The notes under the pieces are model-generated. The model did not search any database, was not told the origin of the DNA, and saw nothing but the letters and a program-made list of their open reading frames with translations. From Candidatus Peribacteria bacterium (GTDB lineage Bacteria > Patescibacteriota > Gracilibacteria > UBA1369 > LOWO2-01-FULL-3): a stretch of DNA of 64,000 nt. The translations under genes and the position numbers were made by a program. Shown piece by piece: positions 32,172 to 41,304 of the stretch. The DNA lies in NCBI GenBank assembly GCA_943357285.1, contig CALRGJ010000005.1, positions 19,935 to 83,934 on the forward strand. The letters run 5' to 3'. How positions within the stretch are numbered: position 1 is the stretch's first letter; every line of letters starts with the position of its first letter.

Positions 32172-32645
32172 CTATTCTGTACGGTCGCTTTTTGCAAATC
32201 GCTCTCTGCTCGCTTCCCTTATAGCTGCATTAAATTCATTCAAATAAGTTAATTCAGCATGAACTCTATCGTTTACCAATATTATAAAACTCATATCCAC
32301 ATTACCCTCCGCATCCAACATTTTCATTTGCCTTAAAAGTGCAATCGTTAAATGGCAAGTATGATCCATGATCAACGCCAGCTGAGGTCTTTTTGCATAC
32401 GTTTCTTTGCGTAGCAATACTCCTGGATTAACAAGATTTCCTACCTTCAATATATCAAAATACTTTTTAATAAATGCCTGACGAGTGTAGTCGTCAGTTC
32501 GTGTATCTGCAATCATATTATAGGAAATTTTTGCAGTATTTAATTCAGCCAACATTTCAGCATAAATAAAATCATCCACTGCCGCCAGTTCAGTTTCTGC
32601 ATCTGGATAATAGTATACCAATTCTTGATCACCTTGAGATTCCAT
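32172..32645 (-). CDS. hypothetical protein, 157 aa
   Basis: I do not recognise this protein. From ATG 32645 (MESQGDQELVYYYPD) the product is 157 aa. It is soluble and helical, with a His/Cys-containing stretch (LIMDHTCHLTIALL). Its promoter (32653-32681), lying over the 3' end of dapL, puts the transcript start at the ATG and rules out the longer track start at 32699. It is downstream of the lysine operon on the same strand but separately transcribed. Confidence 0.65.
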   Translation of the reverse strand: MESQGDQELVYYYPDAETELAAVDDFIYAEMLAELNTAKISYNMIADTRTDDYTRQAFIKKYFDILKVGNLVNPGVLLRKETYAKRPQLALIMDHTCHLTIALLRQMKMLDAEGNVDMSFIILVNDRVHAELTYLNEFNAAIREASRERFAKSDRTE

Positions 32646-32652
32646 AGAGATG

Positions 32653-32681
32653 ATTATCCCACTAAATCTTGATTTTGGCAA
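32653..32681 (-). promoter_or_regulatory. promoter of the 157-aa hypothetical gene (leaderless geometry)
   Basis: On the minus strand: TTGCCA, 17-nt spacer, GATAAT, 7 nt, ATG 32645. It overlaps the dapL stop. Confidence 0.6.
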
Positions 32682-33870
32682 GCTTGATCGCTGCCTCATT
32701 GATTTCTTCGAGAGTTGGCATCAATGCGAATCTGACATAGCCAGCGCCAGGATTGATTTTTCTTCCATTATAATCACATTCATCAGAGATCAAACTTCCC
32801 GGAGTCACTACGATTCCAATCTCAGGATCTAATAGTTTTTTTGCAAATTCCACATCAGTCATTCCAGCCGGAACTTTTTGCCAGATGTAGAATGTAGCTT
32901 TCGGCATTTCAGCCTCTAGACCAATTGCCCGCAAACCATTAATTAAAATCTTAGCTTTTTCTTTATAAAGTTCTCTCATCTGACCCACATGCACATCATT
33001 CTCCAAAGCCTTAATTGCCGCCTCCTGAATAATATTTGGTGTACCGGAATCTATATTGGTTTTCAAAAGTTTATAAACATTTACCACTCCCTCATCTCCC
33101 GCCACGAATCCTACGCGATATCCGGTCATATTATTACGTTTGCTCAAAGAGTAGAAAGCAATGATTCCCTCTCTTCCAAGCCCTAATTCATCGGCAGCTT
33201 GTAGAATAGAAATCGGCGCTTCGTCAAAATAAATATCAATATAACAACCTTCATCCGCTGCAATCACAATGTCGTATTTGCGAGCCCATTCTATTAGTCC
33301 TTTGTAGTAATTTTTATCTGCCACTGCTCCAGTCGGAGAATTCGGATAATTAGTCCAAATAATCTGCGCCTTCTTTGCGATCTCTTCCGGAATTGCTTTG
33401 TAATCAATCAGAAAATTATTTTCTTTTAATAACGGCGCATAAAATGGAGTTCCTTCAGCAAAAAATGTTCCGGTCTTCATCGGTGGATATCCTGGAGAAG
33501 GACAAATCACCACATCACCTGGATCCACAAACGCTTCAGAAAAATTAAATATCGCCTCCTTTGAACCAATATTGGAAGAAATTTCTTTTTCAGGATCGAG
33601 AGTCACACCAAATCTACGTTTCATGTAATCTGCTGCAGCCACACGGAATTCTTTCAAACCCACGTAGCTTGGATATCCAGTAAGCACATGCTTCTTTGCA
33701 GCCTCTACGAGGGCATTCACTACAAAGTCGGGAGTTGGCTCGCTCGGATCACCTACTCCGAAATCTATGGCCTTTACGCCGCTTGCACGCAATGCTGCAA
33801 CTTTGTCATTAATTTCTTTAAAGGCATATGCCGGTAAACTTTGTAAACGTTTTGATGGCTCTATTTTCAT
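32662..33870 (-). CDS. dapL: LL-diaminopimelate aminotransferase
   Basis: The product is 402 aa, a fold-type I PLP aminotransferase: GVGDPSEPTPDFV, YPSYVGLKEFR, NYPNSPTGAV, and the PLP lysine in SLSKRNNMTGYRVGF. In an operon with dapA, dapB and lysA, and without dapD/dapE or ddh, it is best read as DapL. DapL converts tetrahydrodipicolinate directly to LL-DAP. dapF (epimerase) is not in the window. It overlaps lysA by 4 bp. Confidence 0.88.
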   Translation of the reverse strand: MKIEPSKRLQSLPAYAFKEINDKVAALRASGVKAIDFGVGDPSEPTPDFVVNALVEAAKKHVLTGYPSYVGLKEFRVAAADYMKRRFGVTLDPEKEISSNIGSKEAIFNFSEAFVDPGDVVICPSPGYPPMKTGTFFAEGTPFYAPLLKENNFLIDYKAIPEEIAKKAQIIWTNYPNSPTGAVADKNYYKGLIEWARKYDIVIAADEGCYIDIYFDEAPISILQAADELGLGREGIIAFYSLSKRNNMTGYRVGFVAGDEGVVNVYKLLKTNIDSGTPNIIQEAAIKALENDVHVGQMRELYKEKAKILINGLRAIGLEAEMPKATFYIWQKVPAGMTDVEFAKKLLDPEIGIVVTPGSLISDECDYNGRKINPGAGYVRFALMPTLEEINEAAIKLAKIKI

Positions 33871-35147
33871 ACTTCAGTTGTTTTATATAAATCTTCAAAA
33901 GTTTCTGCTCGGCGGATCATACGCAATTCGCCATTTTCCTGCAATAAATATTCCGCATGTCTTGGTCTTCCATTGTAATTATGTCCCATAGCAAAAGCAT
34001 GTCCTCCACAATTGTGAATGAGAACGATGTCGCCGATTTCACATTTTTGTAATAATCTATCTTGCGCTAACTGATCATTATTTTCACAAATTCTGCCGAC
34101 GATGGAAACGAGTTCTTTTTCATCACTTTCTTTCATCACAGTGGCATGATGGTATGCGCCATAAATTGATGGTCTTGGCATGTCGTTTGAGCTCGCATCT
34201 ATTCCCACAAATTTTTTGTAAGAATCTTTTATCACAATTACTTTTGAAACCAGCCATCCGGCATCCGCTGCAATAAAACGTCCAGGCTCAGCCATTAATC
34301 TCGGTTCCTTTAATCCGTACTCTTTACACTTTTCATCGAAAGCTCCGCGAATACTTTTTGCCACGACTTCCATATCGAGACTTTTTTCTTCCGGTTTGTA
34401 TGGCACGCCAAAACCTCCACCCATATTCATAAATTCAATTTCAATTCCGGTTTTATTTTTAATATCAGCCACAATATCAAACAATTTTCTAATGATGCCG
34501 GCAAAATAATCTTTGTCTTCCATCGGCACATTGCTGCCAGTCATCATGTGAATTCCGAAATGTTTCACGCCCATTTCTTTGGCCTTCTCATAGGCTTCAT
34601 ATGCTTTTTCGAACGGAACGCCGTATTTGGCATTTGGTCCGGCAAAAACATTGCTAGCGATCGTTGCTTTGCCCACACCAGGATTAATACGAAAAGAAAT
34701 AGTTTCAGGAACGCTCAATGCTCCATCTCCCACAAAAAAATCTAACATGCTCACGTCATCTAAATTCAGAATAAATCCCGCATCTTGTGCCACTTTTAAT
34801 TCACTCGCCGGATTATAATTCCCAGTAAACATTCCGCCGACTTTCAATTTTTGTCCGAGAATTACCTCTGTATCGCTCGACGCATCAAACTCAAATCCTT
34901 CGCTGATTATAATTTTCAAAACTTCCGGATTAGAGTTGGCTTTTACAGCATATAGAGGCTGAAACGCGCCCTTCCCATCCACACCCGGGAAATATTTCGT
35001 AAACGCTCCCCTCAAATTTCTGCAATTTTCTCGGAGTCTTTTCTCTTCATACACGAAGAATGGGGTCTCAAATTCTTCCACAGCTTTTTTTATCCCCGCC
35101 TCCGGATAATAAATAACGTCTTTATTTTCTTCGGTCTGCATATTCAT
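33867..35147 (-). CDS. lysA: diaminopimelate decarboxylase
   Basis: The product is 426 aa, with a fold-type III PLP barrel: PLP lysine in YAVKANSNPEVL, phosphate-binding GGGFGVPYK, and the C-terminal CGGHAFAMGHNYNGRPRHAEYLL. It converts meso-DAP to lysine, the last step. It lies fifth in the lysine operon. The 115-nt gap to dapA carries the perfect palindrome CCCGCCGGCGGG (35210-35221), possibly an mRNA hairpin between the two cistrons. Confidence 0.94.
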   Translation of the reverse strand: MNMQTEENKDVIYYPEAGIKKAVEEFETPFFVYEEKRLRENCRNLRGAFTKYFPGVDGKGAFQPLYAVKANSNPEVLKIIISEGFEFDASSDTEVILGQKLKVGGMFTGNYNPASELKVAQDAGFILNLDDVSMLDFFVGDGALSVPETISFRINPGVGKATIASNVFAGPNAKYGVPFEKAYEAYEKAKEMGVKHFGIHMMTGSNVPMEDKDYFAGIIRKLFDIVADIKNKTGIEIEFMNMGGGFGVPYKPEEKSLDMEVVAKSIRGAFDEKCKEYGLKEPRLMAEPGRFIAADAGWLVSKVIVIKDSYKKFVGIDASSNDMPRPSIYGAYHHATVMKESDEKELVSIVGRICENNDQLAQDRLLQKCEIGDIVLIHNCGGHAFAMGHNYNGRPRHAEYLLQENGELRMIRRAETFEDLYKTTEV

Positions 35148-35262
35148 TTTTAAATTTATAGTTTTTTAAATTTCCTTCGTTGACGTATTTATTTTTAGAT
35201 TTACTATTCCCCGCCGGCGGGACTTTTCAATCTGTTGATTTTTACCGCGCACCAACGCCCCC

Positions 35263-36165
35263 TCAAATTAATCCATACTGCTTAATAGTCTCTTCTAAAT
35301 ACTCCTTTGTTTTATCTTCCGGTTCACACATCGGCAATCTGAAAGATAGCTCACATAAGCCCATTCTCGATGCAATATATTTTACTGGAATTGGATTTGT
35401 TTCTACGAAAATATCTTTGAATAAACGCACCAAATTTGTATTAATTTTTTCTGCCTCTTCAAAATTTCCTTCACTCGCAAATTTCACCATCTCACTCAAT
35501 TCTTTTGGAACTAAATTTCCAGCCACAGACACCACTCCATCTCCACCGTTCTTCATCACCTCTATTGTCAGTCCATCATCACCTGAAAGCACTGTAAAAT
35601 CAGCCGGTCTTCTCGCTAGTACATCTTTAATTTGAACCATATCGCCGCTCGCTTCCTTCACTCCCACAATCATCGGATGTTTAGCAATTTCCATCAAAGT
35701 ATCCGTCTCAATATTTACGCCGGTACGTCCCTTAATATTGTAAACAATTATAGGCAATCCCAATTCCGCTAAAGCCAAATAATGTAGTCTCAAACCTTTC
35801 TGAGTCGGCTTATTGTAATATGGAGAAACGATAAGACAGCAATCCACACCAGCCTTCTTAGCATTGCCAATATATTCGCTCGCTTCATGAGTAGAATTAC
35901 TTCCTGCGCCTGCCATTACCATTACTCTCGGTCCACCTGCAGCTACCGCTTTATCTCTTTCCTCCACCACAATTTGGAAAATTTTTGCATCTTCTTCGGT
36001 CGTAGTAGTGGGAGATTCGCCCGTTGTGCCTACCGGTACAATTCCAGTCACTCCACTAGCGATTTGTCTCTGCACCATATTGCGTAGAGCCGATTCATCA
36101 ACGCTTCCATCTTTAGCAAATGGCGTCACTATCGCGGTCCATGTTCCTGCATATTTTCTTGGCAT
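35263..36165 (-). CDS. dapA: 4-hydroxy-tetrahydrodipicolinate synthase
   Basis: The product is 300 aa, a TIM barrel with GTTGESPTTT, PYYNKPTQKGL (catalytic Tyr) and the Schiff-base lysine in GVKEASGD. It condenses pyruvate with aspartate semialdehyde, the committed step of lysine/DAP synthesis. It lies between dapB and lysA in the operon. Confidence 0.97.
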   Translation of the reverse strand: MPRKYAGTWTAIVTPFAKDGSVDESALRNMVQRQIASGVTGIVPVGTTGESPTTTTEEDAKIFQIVVEERDKAVAAGGPRVMVMAGAGSNSTHEASEYIGNAKKAGVDCCLIVSPYYNKPTQKGLRLHYLALAELGLPIIVYNIKGRTGVNIETDTLMEIAKHPMIVGVKEASGDMVQIKDVLARRPADFTVLSGDDGLTIEVMKNGGDGVVSVAGNLVPKELSEMVKFASEGNFEEAEKINTNLVRLFKDIFVETNPIPVKYIASRMGLCELSFRLPMCEPEDKTKEYLEETIKQYGLI

Positions 36166-36195
36166 ATAATTAGGGTAATAATTTACGAAATAAAA

Positions 36196-36945
36196 CTATC
36201 CATTCAAAAAATCTTCCATCTCAAAGTATCCCTTTTTACCAACTATCCACTCCGCCGCCTTCACCGCTCCTAGAGCATAGCCATCACGACAACGCGCCTC
36301 ATGAGTAATAGTGATTCTGTCTGCAGCTGAATCAAAACCAATAGTGTGTCCGAAGTTTACTAGACCACCTCTCACAGATGAAAAATGAATTTCGTTCATC
36401 TCGCGTTTGCGATCTAATTTGTCCTCCACTACTGCAGTTTTTCTTTCAATATTTTCTAGCAAAATTTTCTCCAAAGTTTTTGCCGTACCAGATGGGGAAT
36501 CTACTTTATTACAGTGGTGGATTTCAGTTCCCCACACATCATATTCATCGAATTTATTTACCAATTTTGCTGCCGCCTCCACAATTTTGAAATACATATT
36601 TACGCCAATAGAAAAATTTGAGGACCACAGAAATCCTATCTCGCCGCCACCATCTTTTGCTCCCACGATTTTTTTCATTTCATCTGATTTCCCATACCAT
36701 CCAGTCGCACCTTCCACCAAATTCACCCCCGCTTCTTTACAAATTTTTAAATTTTCCATAACTGCATCTCCACCGGAAAAATCAATCACCACATCTATGC
36801 CTTTTAGCATCAGCACATCCAATTTTTTAGCTGTTGCTTCAGCAGCACTTGGATCCACAATCACTGGCACTTCATGCCCTCTTTCAAGTGCAATTGTTCT
36901 CACCACTTTTCCCATTCCACCAAACCCTAGTAATGCAATTTTCAT
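36196..36945 (-). CDS. dapB: 4-hydroxy-tetrahydrodipicolinate reductase
   Basis: The product is 249 aa. It has the N-terminal dinucleotide loop ALLGFGGMGKVV and the catalytic motif EIHHCNKVDSPSGTA (His and Lys). It reduces the DapA product with NAD(P)H. It sits 30 nt upstream of dapA. Confidence 0.96.
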   Translation of the reverse strand: MKIALLGFGGMGKVVRTIALERGHEVPVIVDPSAAEATAKKLDVLMLKGIDVVIDFSGGDAVMENLKICKEAGVNLVEGATGWYGKSDEMKKIVGAKDGGGEIGFLWSSNFSIGVNMYFKIVEAAAKLVNKFDEYDVWGTEIHHCNKVDSPSGTAKTLEKILLENIERKTAVVEDKLDRKREMNEIHFSSVRGGLVNFGHTIGFDSAADRITITHEARCRDGYALGAVKAAEWIVGKKGYFEMEDFLNG

Positions 36946-37021
36946 AATAATTACAGATTAGAAAGTGTCCCCATGAACATATTAGAAATAAAATTTTGAA
37001 TCGGTCAACTTTTCCTTTTCC

Positions 37022-38083
37022 CTAAACAAATAACATCGCAATCTCTACTGCATTTAGCGCCGCACCTCGGAGCAACTGATCTCCACTCACAAATAATTCC
37101 AATCCATGATCTCCGAAAATCAAACTCTGACGAATTCTGCCCACCTCCACGTTAAACTTTCCAGCAGCGTTTATAGGCATAGGATAGAGGTTTTTGCTCA
37201 CATCGTCCACTAGATCAACACCTGGAGCACTACTCAAAACCTCACGAGCGCCCTCCACTGTCACAGGCTTCTCAGTTTCAATCACAATGCTCTCGCTATG
37301 TGCACGAAGAGTCGGAATTCTCACTGCTGTACATGAACACGCAATATTCTCATCTCCAAAAATTTTTCTAGTTTCCCAAGCCACTTTCATTTCCTCTTTT
37401 GTGTAACCATTCTCCTGAAATTTATCGATATGTGGAATAATATTGAAAGCAATTTGATGAACAAAAAACTTTGGACTCGCTTCTGAACCAGCCTTCACTT
37501 TTACATGTTCCGGATCCAATAATTCCTCAATTCCCTTATTGCCCAAATCATTCCCCTCAAAAACAGCGCGAGTCTGGTCTACTAATTCTTTCATTCCTTT
37601 TGCGCCCGCTCCGCTAGTAGCCTGATATGTCGAAACAATCACCTTCTTCAAGCCAAATTTTTTATAAATTGGCCATAGCGCCATCGCTGCAATCGCTGTA
37701 GTACAGTTTGGGTTTGCGATCACGCCAGGATTCACCTTCGCTGCTTCAGAATTCACTCCAGGAATCACCAAAGGCACATCTTTCTCATATCTAAATGCTG
37801 AAGAATTATCCACCATCAAGCATCCAGCTTTCACTACGCGGTCTCTCCACTCCTTGCTGATATCGCTTCCTGCTGAGAAAAGAGCCACGTCACTTTCTTC
37901 AAAAACTTTATCGGAAATTACTTCGCAAGCCACGTCTCCGAATGGAGTTTTAATTACTTTTCCTAAAGATTTTTCTGATGCCACTAGTCTCAACTTCCCT
38001 ACTGGAAAATTCAAAGCCTTGAGACAATTAATCATCTCCACACCCACCGCCCCTGTCGCCCCTACTATCACTACATTTTTCAT
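37022..38083 (-). CDS. asd: aspartate-semialdehyde dehydrogenase
   Basis: The product is 353 aa. The Rossmann loop GATGAVGVEM, the catalytic Cys in NPNCTTAI and the active-site His in RVPTLRAHSES are present. It reduces aspartyl phosphate to the semialdehyde, the branch point to lysine, threonine and methionine. It is second in the operon, separated from lysC by a 109-nt gap with a large palindrome. Confidence 0.96.
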   Translation of the reverse strand: MKNVVIVGATGAVGVEMINCLKALNFPVGKLRLVASEKSLGKVIKTPFGDVACEVISDKVFEESDVALFSAGSDISKEWRDRVVKAGCLMVDNSSAFRYEKDVPLVIPGVNSEAAKVNPGVIANPNCTTAIAAMALWPIYKKFGLKKVIVSTYQATSGAGAKGMKELVDQTRAVFEGNDLGNKGIEELLDPEHVKVKAGSEASPKFFVHQIAFNIIPHIDKFQENGYTKEEMKVAWETRKIFGDENIACSCTAVRIPTLRAHSESIVIETEKPVTVEGAREVLSSAPGVDLVDDVSKNLYPMPINAAGKFNVEVGRIRQSLIFGDHGLELFVSGDQLLRGAALNAVEIAMLFV

Positions 38084-38105
38084 AATATTTTTGGTTAAAA
38101 AAATC

Positions 38106-38186
38106 GGAATTTATAAAATTAAATTTTTGCGAATGGAGCGACGTTGCTACGGCGCGACTTTGAGCAAAAAGAGAATTTTAAAATTT
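38106..38186. repeat. composite palindrome in the lysC-asd gap
   Basis: The arms GAATTTATAAAATT...TTTTTGC and GCAAAAAG...AATTTTAAAATTTC pair at 19 of 24 positions around a GC-rich core (GCG..GAGCGA..CTTTGAGC). The core shares GCG, GAGCGA and TTGAGC in the same order with the element at 31280-31369. Being inside the operon, it may attenuate or process the mRNA. Confidence 0.55.
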
Positions 38187-38192
38187 CAATTT

Positions 38193-39509
38193 TCAATCTA
38201 TAAAAAATTTATTAAATACTTTTTTCACTACTTCCTGCACCTCCGCTTCCTTCACCAAGAAAGTAATATTTCTTTTTGAAGAACCTTGAGAAACCATGCT
38301 TACATCATGTTCTTGCACAGCTGTAAAAAGATCTAGTAATGCCAATTTGTCGTGAATAATTCCCGCACCCACAAGACACACGATAGCCATTCCCTTCTCT
38401 ACTCTCACGTTTGCAAATTTGCTCAATTGATCTATTACTTTATCCGCTTCACCATTATCTACCGTCACAGACACGCTCACCTCAGAAGTGGAAACTACAT
38501 CCACATCGATATGAGCCTTCGCGAAAATCTGGAAAATCTTAGACATAAATCCGGGAGCACTGAGCATGCCCGCGGAACAAATATTCACGATGGTAATATT
38601 CTTTTTGAAAGTCACAGATTTAATAGATTCTTCTTCTTCATTTGTGATCAAAGTTCCCGGTGCACTTGGATTAAAAGTATTCAAAATTTTCACCGGAATA
38701 TTTTTTGCAATCGCCGGTTTAATAGTTTTTGGATGCAACACTTTTGCTCCAAAGAAAGCCAACTCTGCCGCTTCCTTGAATGATAATTTTGGTAGAACTT
38801 TTGCTCTTGGCTCATTCCTTGGGTCGAAATTGAAAATTCCATCCACATCAGTCCAGATTTGTAATTCACTGGAGTTTAAAGCTCCGGCAACAATTGCTCC
38901 ACTATAATCACTTCCACCACGTCCTAGAGTAATATATTCACCAGTTTCAGATTGACCGATAAATCCAGTCACTACCGGAATCACTCCACTCTTCAAAAGT
39001 GGAACCAATTTTTCTTCGATTGCTTTATAAGTTTTTTCGAAATCCACATTTCCCTCGCCAAAATTATTATCTGCAAAAACCAATTCATAAGAATCTACGG
39101 CCACACTCTTAAATCCATTCTTTTTCAAAACTTCCGGCAAAATATTGCTGCTAATTCTTTCGCCAAATCCGGAGATTTTATCTTTCATATAAGTAAGAAG
39201 TTCTCCTTTTTTCTGAACTTCTTCACAACACTCTTTCAATTCTTTCCATAAGTTTTCTAAATTCACAGTCACTCCCAATTCTGCCAAAATTGCCTCATGT
39301 TTTTCTACTAGAACCTTAATGCCTTCTTGCCAATTTCCACCAGTTGCAGCAGTTTCTCCCAGTAAAATTAATTTATCAGTCGTGCCTGAAGTTGCTGATA
39401 CTACCGCGGTTTTAGCACCAGGCATCTTGCCTAATATATCAGCAACTTGCTGAATCGCTTTTGCTGACCCCATTGATGTACCACCGAATTTTGCTACTAC
39501 GTTTTCCAT
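38193..39509 (-). CDS. lysC: aspartate kinase
   Basis: The product is 438 aa. The N-terminal kinase motif KFGGTSMGS, the LGRGGSDYSG segment and a C-terminal ACT region (NICSAGMLSAPGFMSKIF and the following repeat) suggest feedback control by an amino acid. It is monofunctional, with no homoserine dehydrogenase domain. It is the first structural gene of the lysine operon. Expression is probably also controlled by the leader/attenuator at 39532-39695. Confidence 0.96.
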   Translation of the reverse strand: MENVVAKFGGTSMGSAKAIQQVADILGKMPGAKTAVVSATSGTTDKLILLGETAATGGNWQEGIKVLVEKHEAILAELGVTVNLENLWKELKECCEEVQKKGELLTYMKDKISGFGERISSNILPEVLKKNGFKSVAVDSYELVFADNNFGEGNVDFEKTYKAIEEKLVPLLKSGVIPVVTGFIGQSETGEYITLGRGGSDYSGAIVAGALNSSELQIWTDVDGIFNFDPRNEPRAKVLPKLSFKEAAELAFFGAKVLHPKTIKPAIAKNIPVKILNTFNPSAPGTLITNEEEESIKSVTFKKNITIVNICSAGMLSAPGFMSKIFQIFAKAHIDVDVVSTSEVSVSVTVDNGEADKVIDQLSKFANVRVEKGMAIVCLVGAGIIHDKLALLDLFTAVQEHDVSMVSQGSSKRNITFLVKEAEVQEVVKKVFNKFFID

Positions 39510-39531
39510 TTGATAGTGTTTAGAAATGAAA

Positions 39532-39562
39532 TAAAAAAAGTCTCGCGCTTTAGGCGGAGACT
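39532..39562 (-). terminator. leader terminator (attenuator) upstream of lysC
   Basis: On the minus strand the stem AGTCTCCGC / GCG-c-GAGACT is followed by TTTTTTT, 22 nt before the lysC ATG. The upstream arm CTCCGC is also complementary to GCGGAG at the end of the leader ORF (39596-39601), giving a mutually exclusive antiterminator. Confidence 0.85.
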
Positions 39563-39592
39563 AGGTTCTAAGAAATTCAGAATTCTAAGAAC

Positions 39593-39643
39593 TTACTCCG
39601 CTGGGAGCATCTTCTTAGTCTTCTTTAGTTCTTTCCTTTCCAT
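39593..39643 (-). CDS. lysine-rich leader peptide of the lys operon
   Basis: This 16-codon ORF is too short for the track. It begins ATGGAAAGG and encodes MERKELKKTKKMLPAE, then TAA. Five of its 16 residues are Lys, and the run KKTKKM contains all three aspartate-family products (Lys, Thr, Met). It lies 18 nt after the predicted transcript start, ahead of an antiterminator/terminator pair and the lysine operon. This is the arrangement of ribosome-mediated attenuation. No Shine-Dalgarno is seen. Confidence 0.8.
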   Translation of the reverse strand: MERKELKKTKKMLPAE

Positions 39644-39667
39644 ATGATTATTACGTTAACGGGCTCA

Positions 39668-39695
39668 ATTTTATCTGAAGCTTCTCATTTGTCAA
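39668..39695 (-). promoter_or_regulatory. promoter of the lysine operon
   Basis: On the minus strand: TTGACA, 16-nt spacer, TAAAAT. The predicted start at about 39661 gives a ~150-nt leader before lysC. Confidence 0.8.
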
Positions 39696-39712
39696 TTTTT
39701 TTATTACATAAA

Positions 39713-39737
39713 AAGGATCCCCGACAAAGGGATCCTT
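39713..39737 (-). terminator. intrinsic terminator after the SLH protein gene
   Basis: The stem AAGGATCC / GGATCCTT is followed by a T-run on the minus strand, 20 nt past the stop of the 467-aa protein. Confidence 0.8.
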
Positions 39738-39756
39738 CCCATACGAACATTAAAAA

Positions 39757-41160
39757 TTATTTTTTTAGAACTCCTTCTTGAGTTAATCCCTTACGAAGCA
39801 TGATCAGCATTTTTGCTGCTTCCGCTCTAATAGCTGTTCCTCTGAAATTCGCTCTAGTGCCATTGTCAGCACCAGTAATTACTCCAAGGTTATGAGCCTT
39901 AGCAAAATTTTCTTTCTGGTGTTCGTTCATCTGGTTAAAATCCAGATAATCACCAATTTCAGTTACGGCATTTACATCTATTGTTTTACCAGTCATTTTT
40001 TCGTATACAGCAATTGCCGTATCCGCAAATGTTTCTCTTTTCATTTCTCCTGCGATCCCGCCACAAGCGGCAATCTCGCTTTTTAATTTTTCTACACCGA
40101 TCACGTTAGCCATAGATTGCAAGAATGGTTTAGCCCATTCAATATTTCCACCAAGTGCGTCAACTTCAGGAGAAACACTTGAATCTGGTTTCAATTTTGC
40201 CGCCTTATCAATCATGGCAATACCTTCGGCGCAGTTTAGTTTGTATTCTGGTCTCAAATCCTTGAACCCGTCATCATTTTCCGTTCCCTCAACTATTCCA
40301 AGAGCAGCGGCTTCATTAGCGGATTCCGCATACCAAGAATCTTGGTCTACGTCAGGGAAAGCCCATAATCCTTCACTGCTTAAATGACGATTCAATTCTT
40401 TATCGTCTGAAGCATTACGTTCAGAAAGTTTTTCTAAAATTTTGGCAGGATCTTTTCCTTCATTTGCATAAGCAAATGCCTTATTTGCGAGTTCTTTAAA
40501 CTCAGCTAAATATTTCACCGGCCAAATTCTTTCTGTAATCATTGTACGCAATTTTTCAACCATATCTTTAGATGCTGGACTAACTGTCACAATTTTATCT
40601 AAAGTTTGAATAATTTCGGCTGTGTAAGTTTGCTGTTTGGTTACAGCATCACCTGCAGTTTTTGAAAACATTGAAAATTTGTCCTGATTTTCTGTGAATT
40701 TAGAAATCATATCACTTTTAAGGCTGGCCATAGCATCTTTAATTTTTGCCATTGTTGCCTCATCGGTAACCGTAGATAGACTGTCTAGCTTCGCATTAAT
40801 TAGCTCATCAATCTTTGAATTTAATTCTTTAGTATTATCCAAAAATTCATCTTCGAATTTTTTTTCTTTCAACTCTTTTTCACGGAGTTTTAATTTTTTA
40901 AGATTATTTTTAATAATGAAATCCTTATTCAGTTCCAATTCATCTCCATCTGATAAATCCTTCTCGTCATTGGTATCATCGTTTTTATCATTGTCATTCC
41001 CCTCATCACTTACGTAATTGGAAAACAGACTGTCGCTAGATATTTTTTTATTCACATCTGCCATATCACTGGCAGCAATTGTGATAACTGACAAAACCAT
41101 CGCGACAATAAGTCCGACATTTTTTTTGTGATTTCCTGTAGAACCTTTGTTTTTCTTCAT
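39757..41160 (-). CDS. secreted S-layer-homology (SLH) domain protein
   Basis: The product is 467 aa. A basic start and hydrophobic stretch (VGLIVAMVLSVITIAASD) form a signal peptide or anchor. Then come an acidic Asp/Asn-rich linker, a long Lys/Glu coiled-coil-like region (about 85-260), and SLH-like repeats from FPDVDQDSWYAESANEAAALGIVEG to the C-terminus (FRGTAIRAEAAKMLIML). SLH domains bind secondary cell-wall polymers, so this is likely a surface protein. A second SLH protein begins at 63881. It is a single gene with its own terminator. Confidence 0.85.
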   Translation of the reverse strand: MKKNKGSTGNHKKNVGLIVAMVLSVITIAASDMADVNKKISSDSLFSNYVSDEGNDNDKNDDTNDEKDLSDGDELELNKDFIIKNNLKKLKLREKELKEKKFEDEFLDNTKELNSKIDELINAKLDSLSTVTDEATMAKIKDAMASLKSDMISKFTENQDKFSMFSKTAGDAVTKQQTYTAEIIQTLDKIVTVSPASKDMVEKLRTMITERIWPVKYLAEFKELANKAFAYANEGKDPAKILEKLSERNASDDKELNRHLSSEGLWAFPDVDQDSWYAESANEAAALGIVEGTENDDGFKDLRPEYKLNCAEGIAMIDKAAKLKPDSSVSPEVDALGGNIEWAKPFLQSMANVIGVEKLKSEIAACGGIAGEMKRETFADTAIAVYEKMTGKTIDVNAVTEIGDYLDFNQMNEHQKENFAKAHNLGVITGADNGTRANFRGTAIRAEAAKMLIMLRKGLTQEGVLKK

Positions 41161-41304
41161 TTGTTTTTGTTTAAATAATAAAATAGAAAATTCTTTCGAA
41201 TTCCCCCTGTTTTTAGATCTTTATATTTTTTTGTTTTAATCTAATCACGACAATATTATACAACAAAATGGGTCATTAGTCAAATACAGACTATTACGCT
41301 CTAA

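Noticed and set aside
35200-35262. Terminator between dapA and lysA at CCCGCCGGCGGG
   Set aside because: The palindrome has no loop and no U-tract after it, and lysA has no obvious own promoter, so it is more likely an internal mRNA structure at most.
39509-39700. L-box lysine riboswitch upstream of lysC
   Set aside because: The leader is about 150 nt with a short ORF and two hairpins; the ~170-nt conserved aptamer of the lysine riboswitch is not seen.
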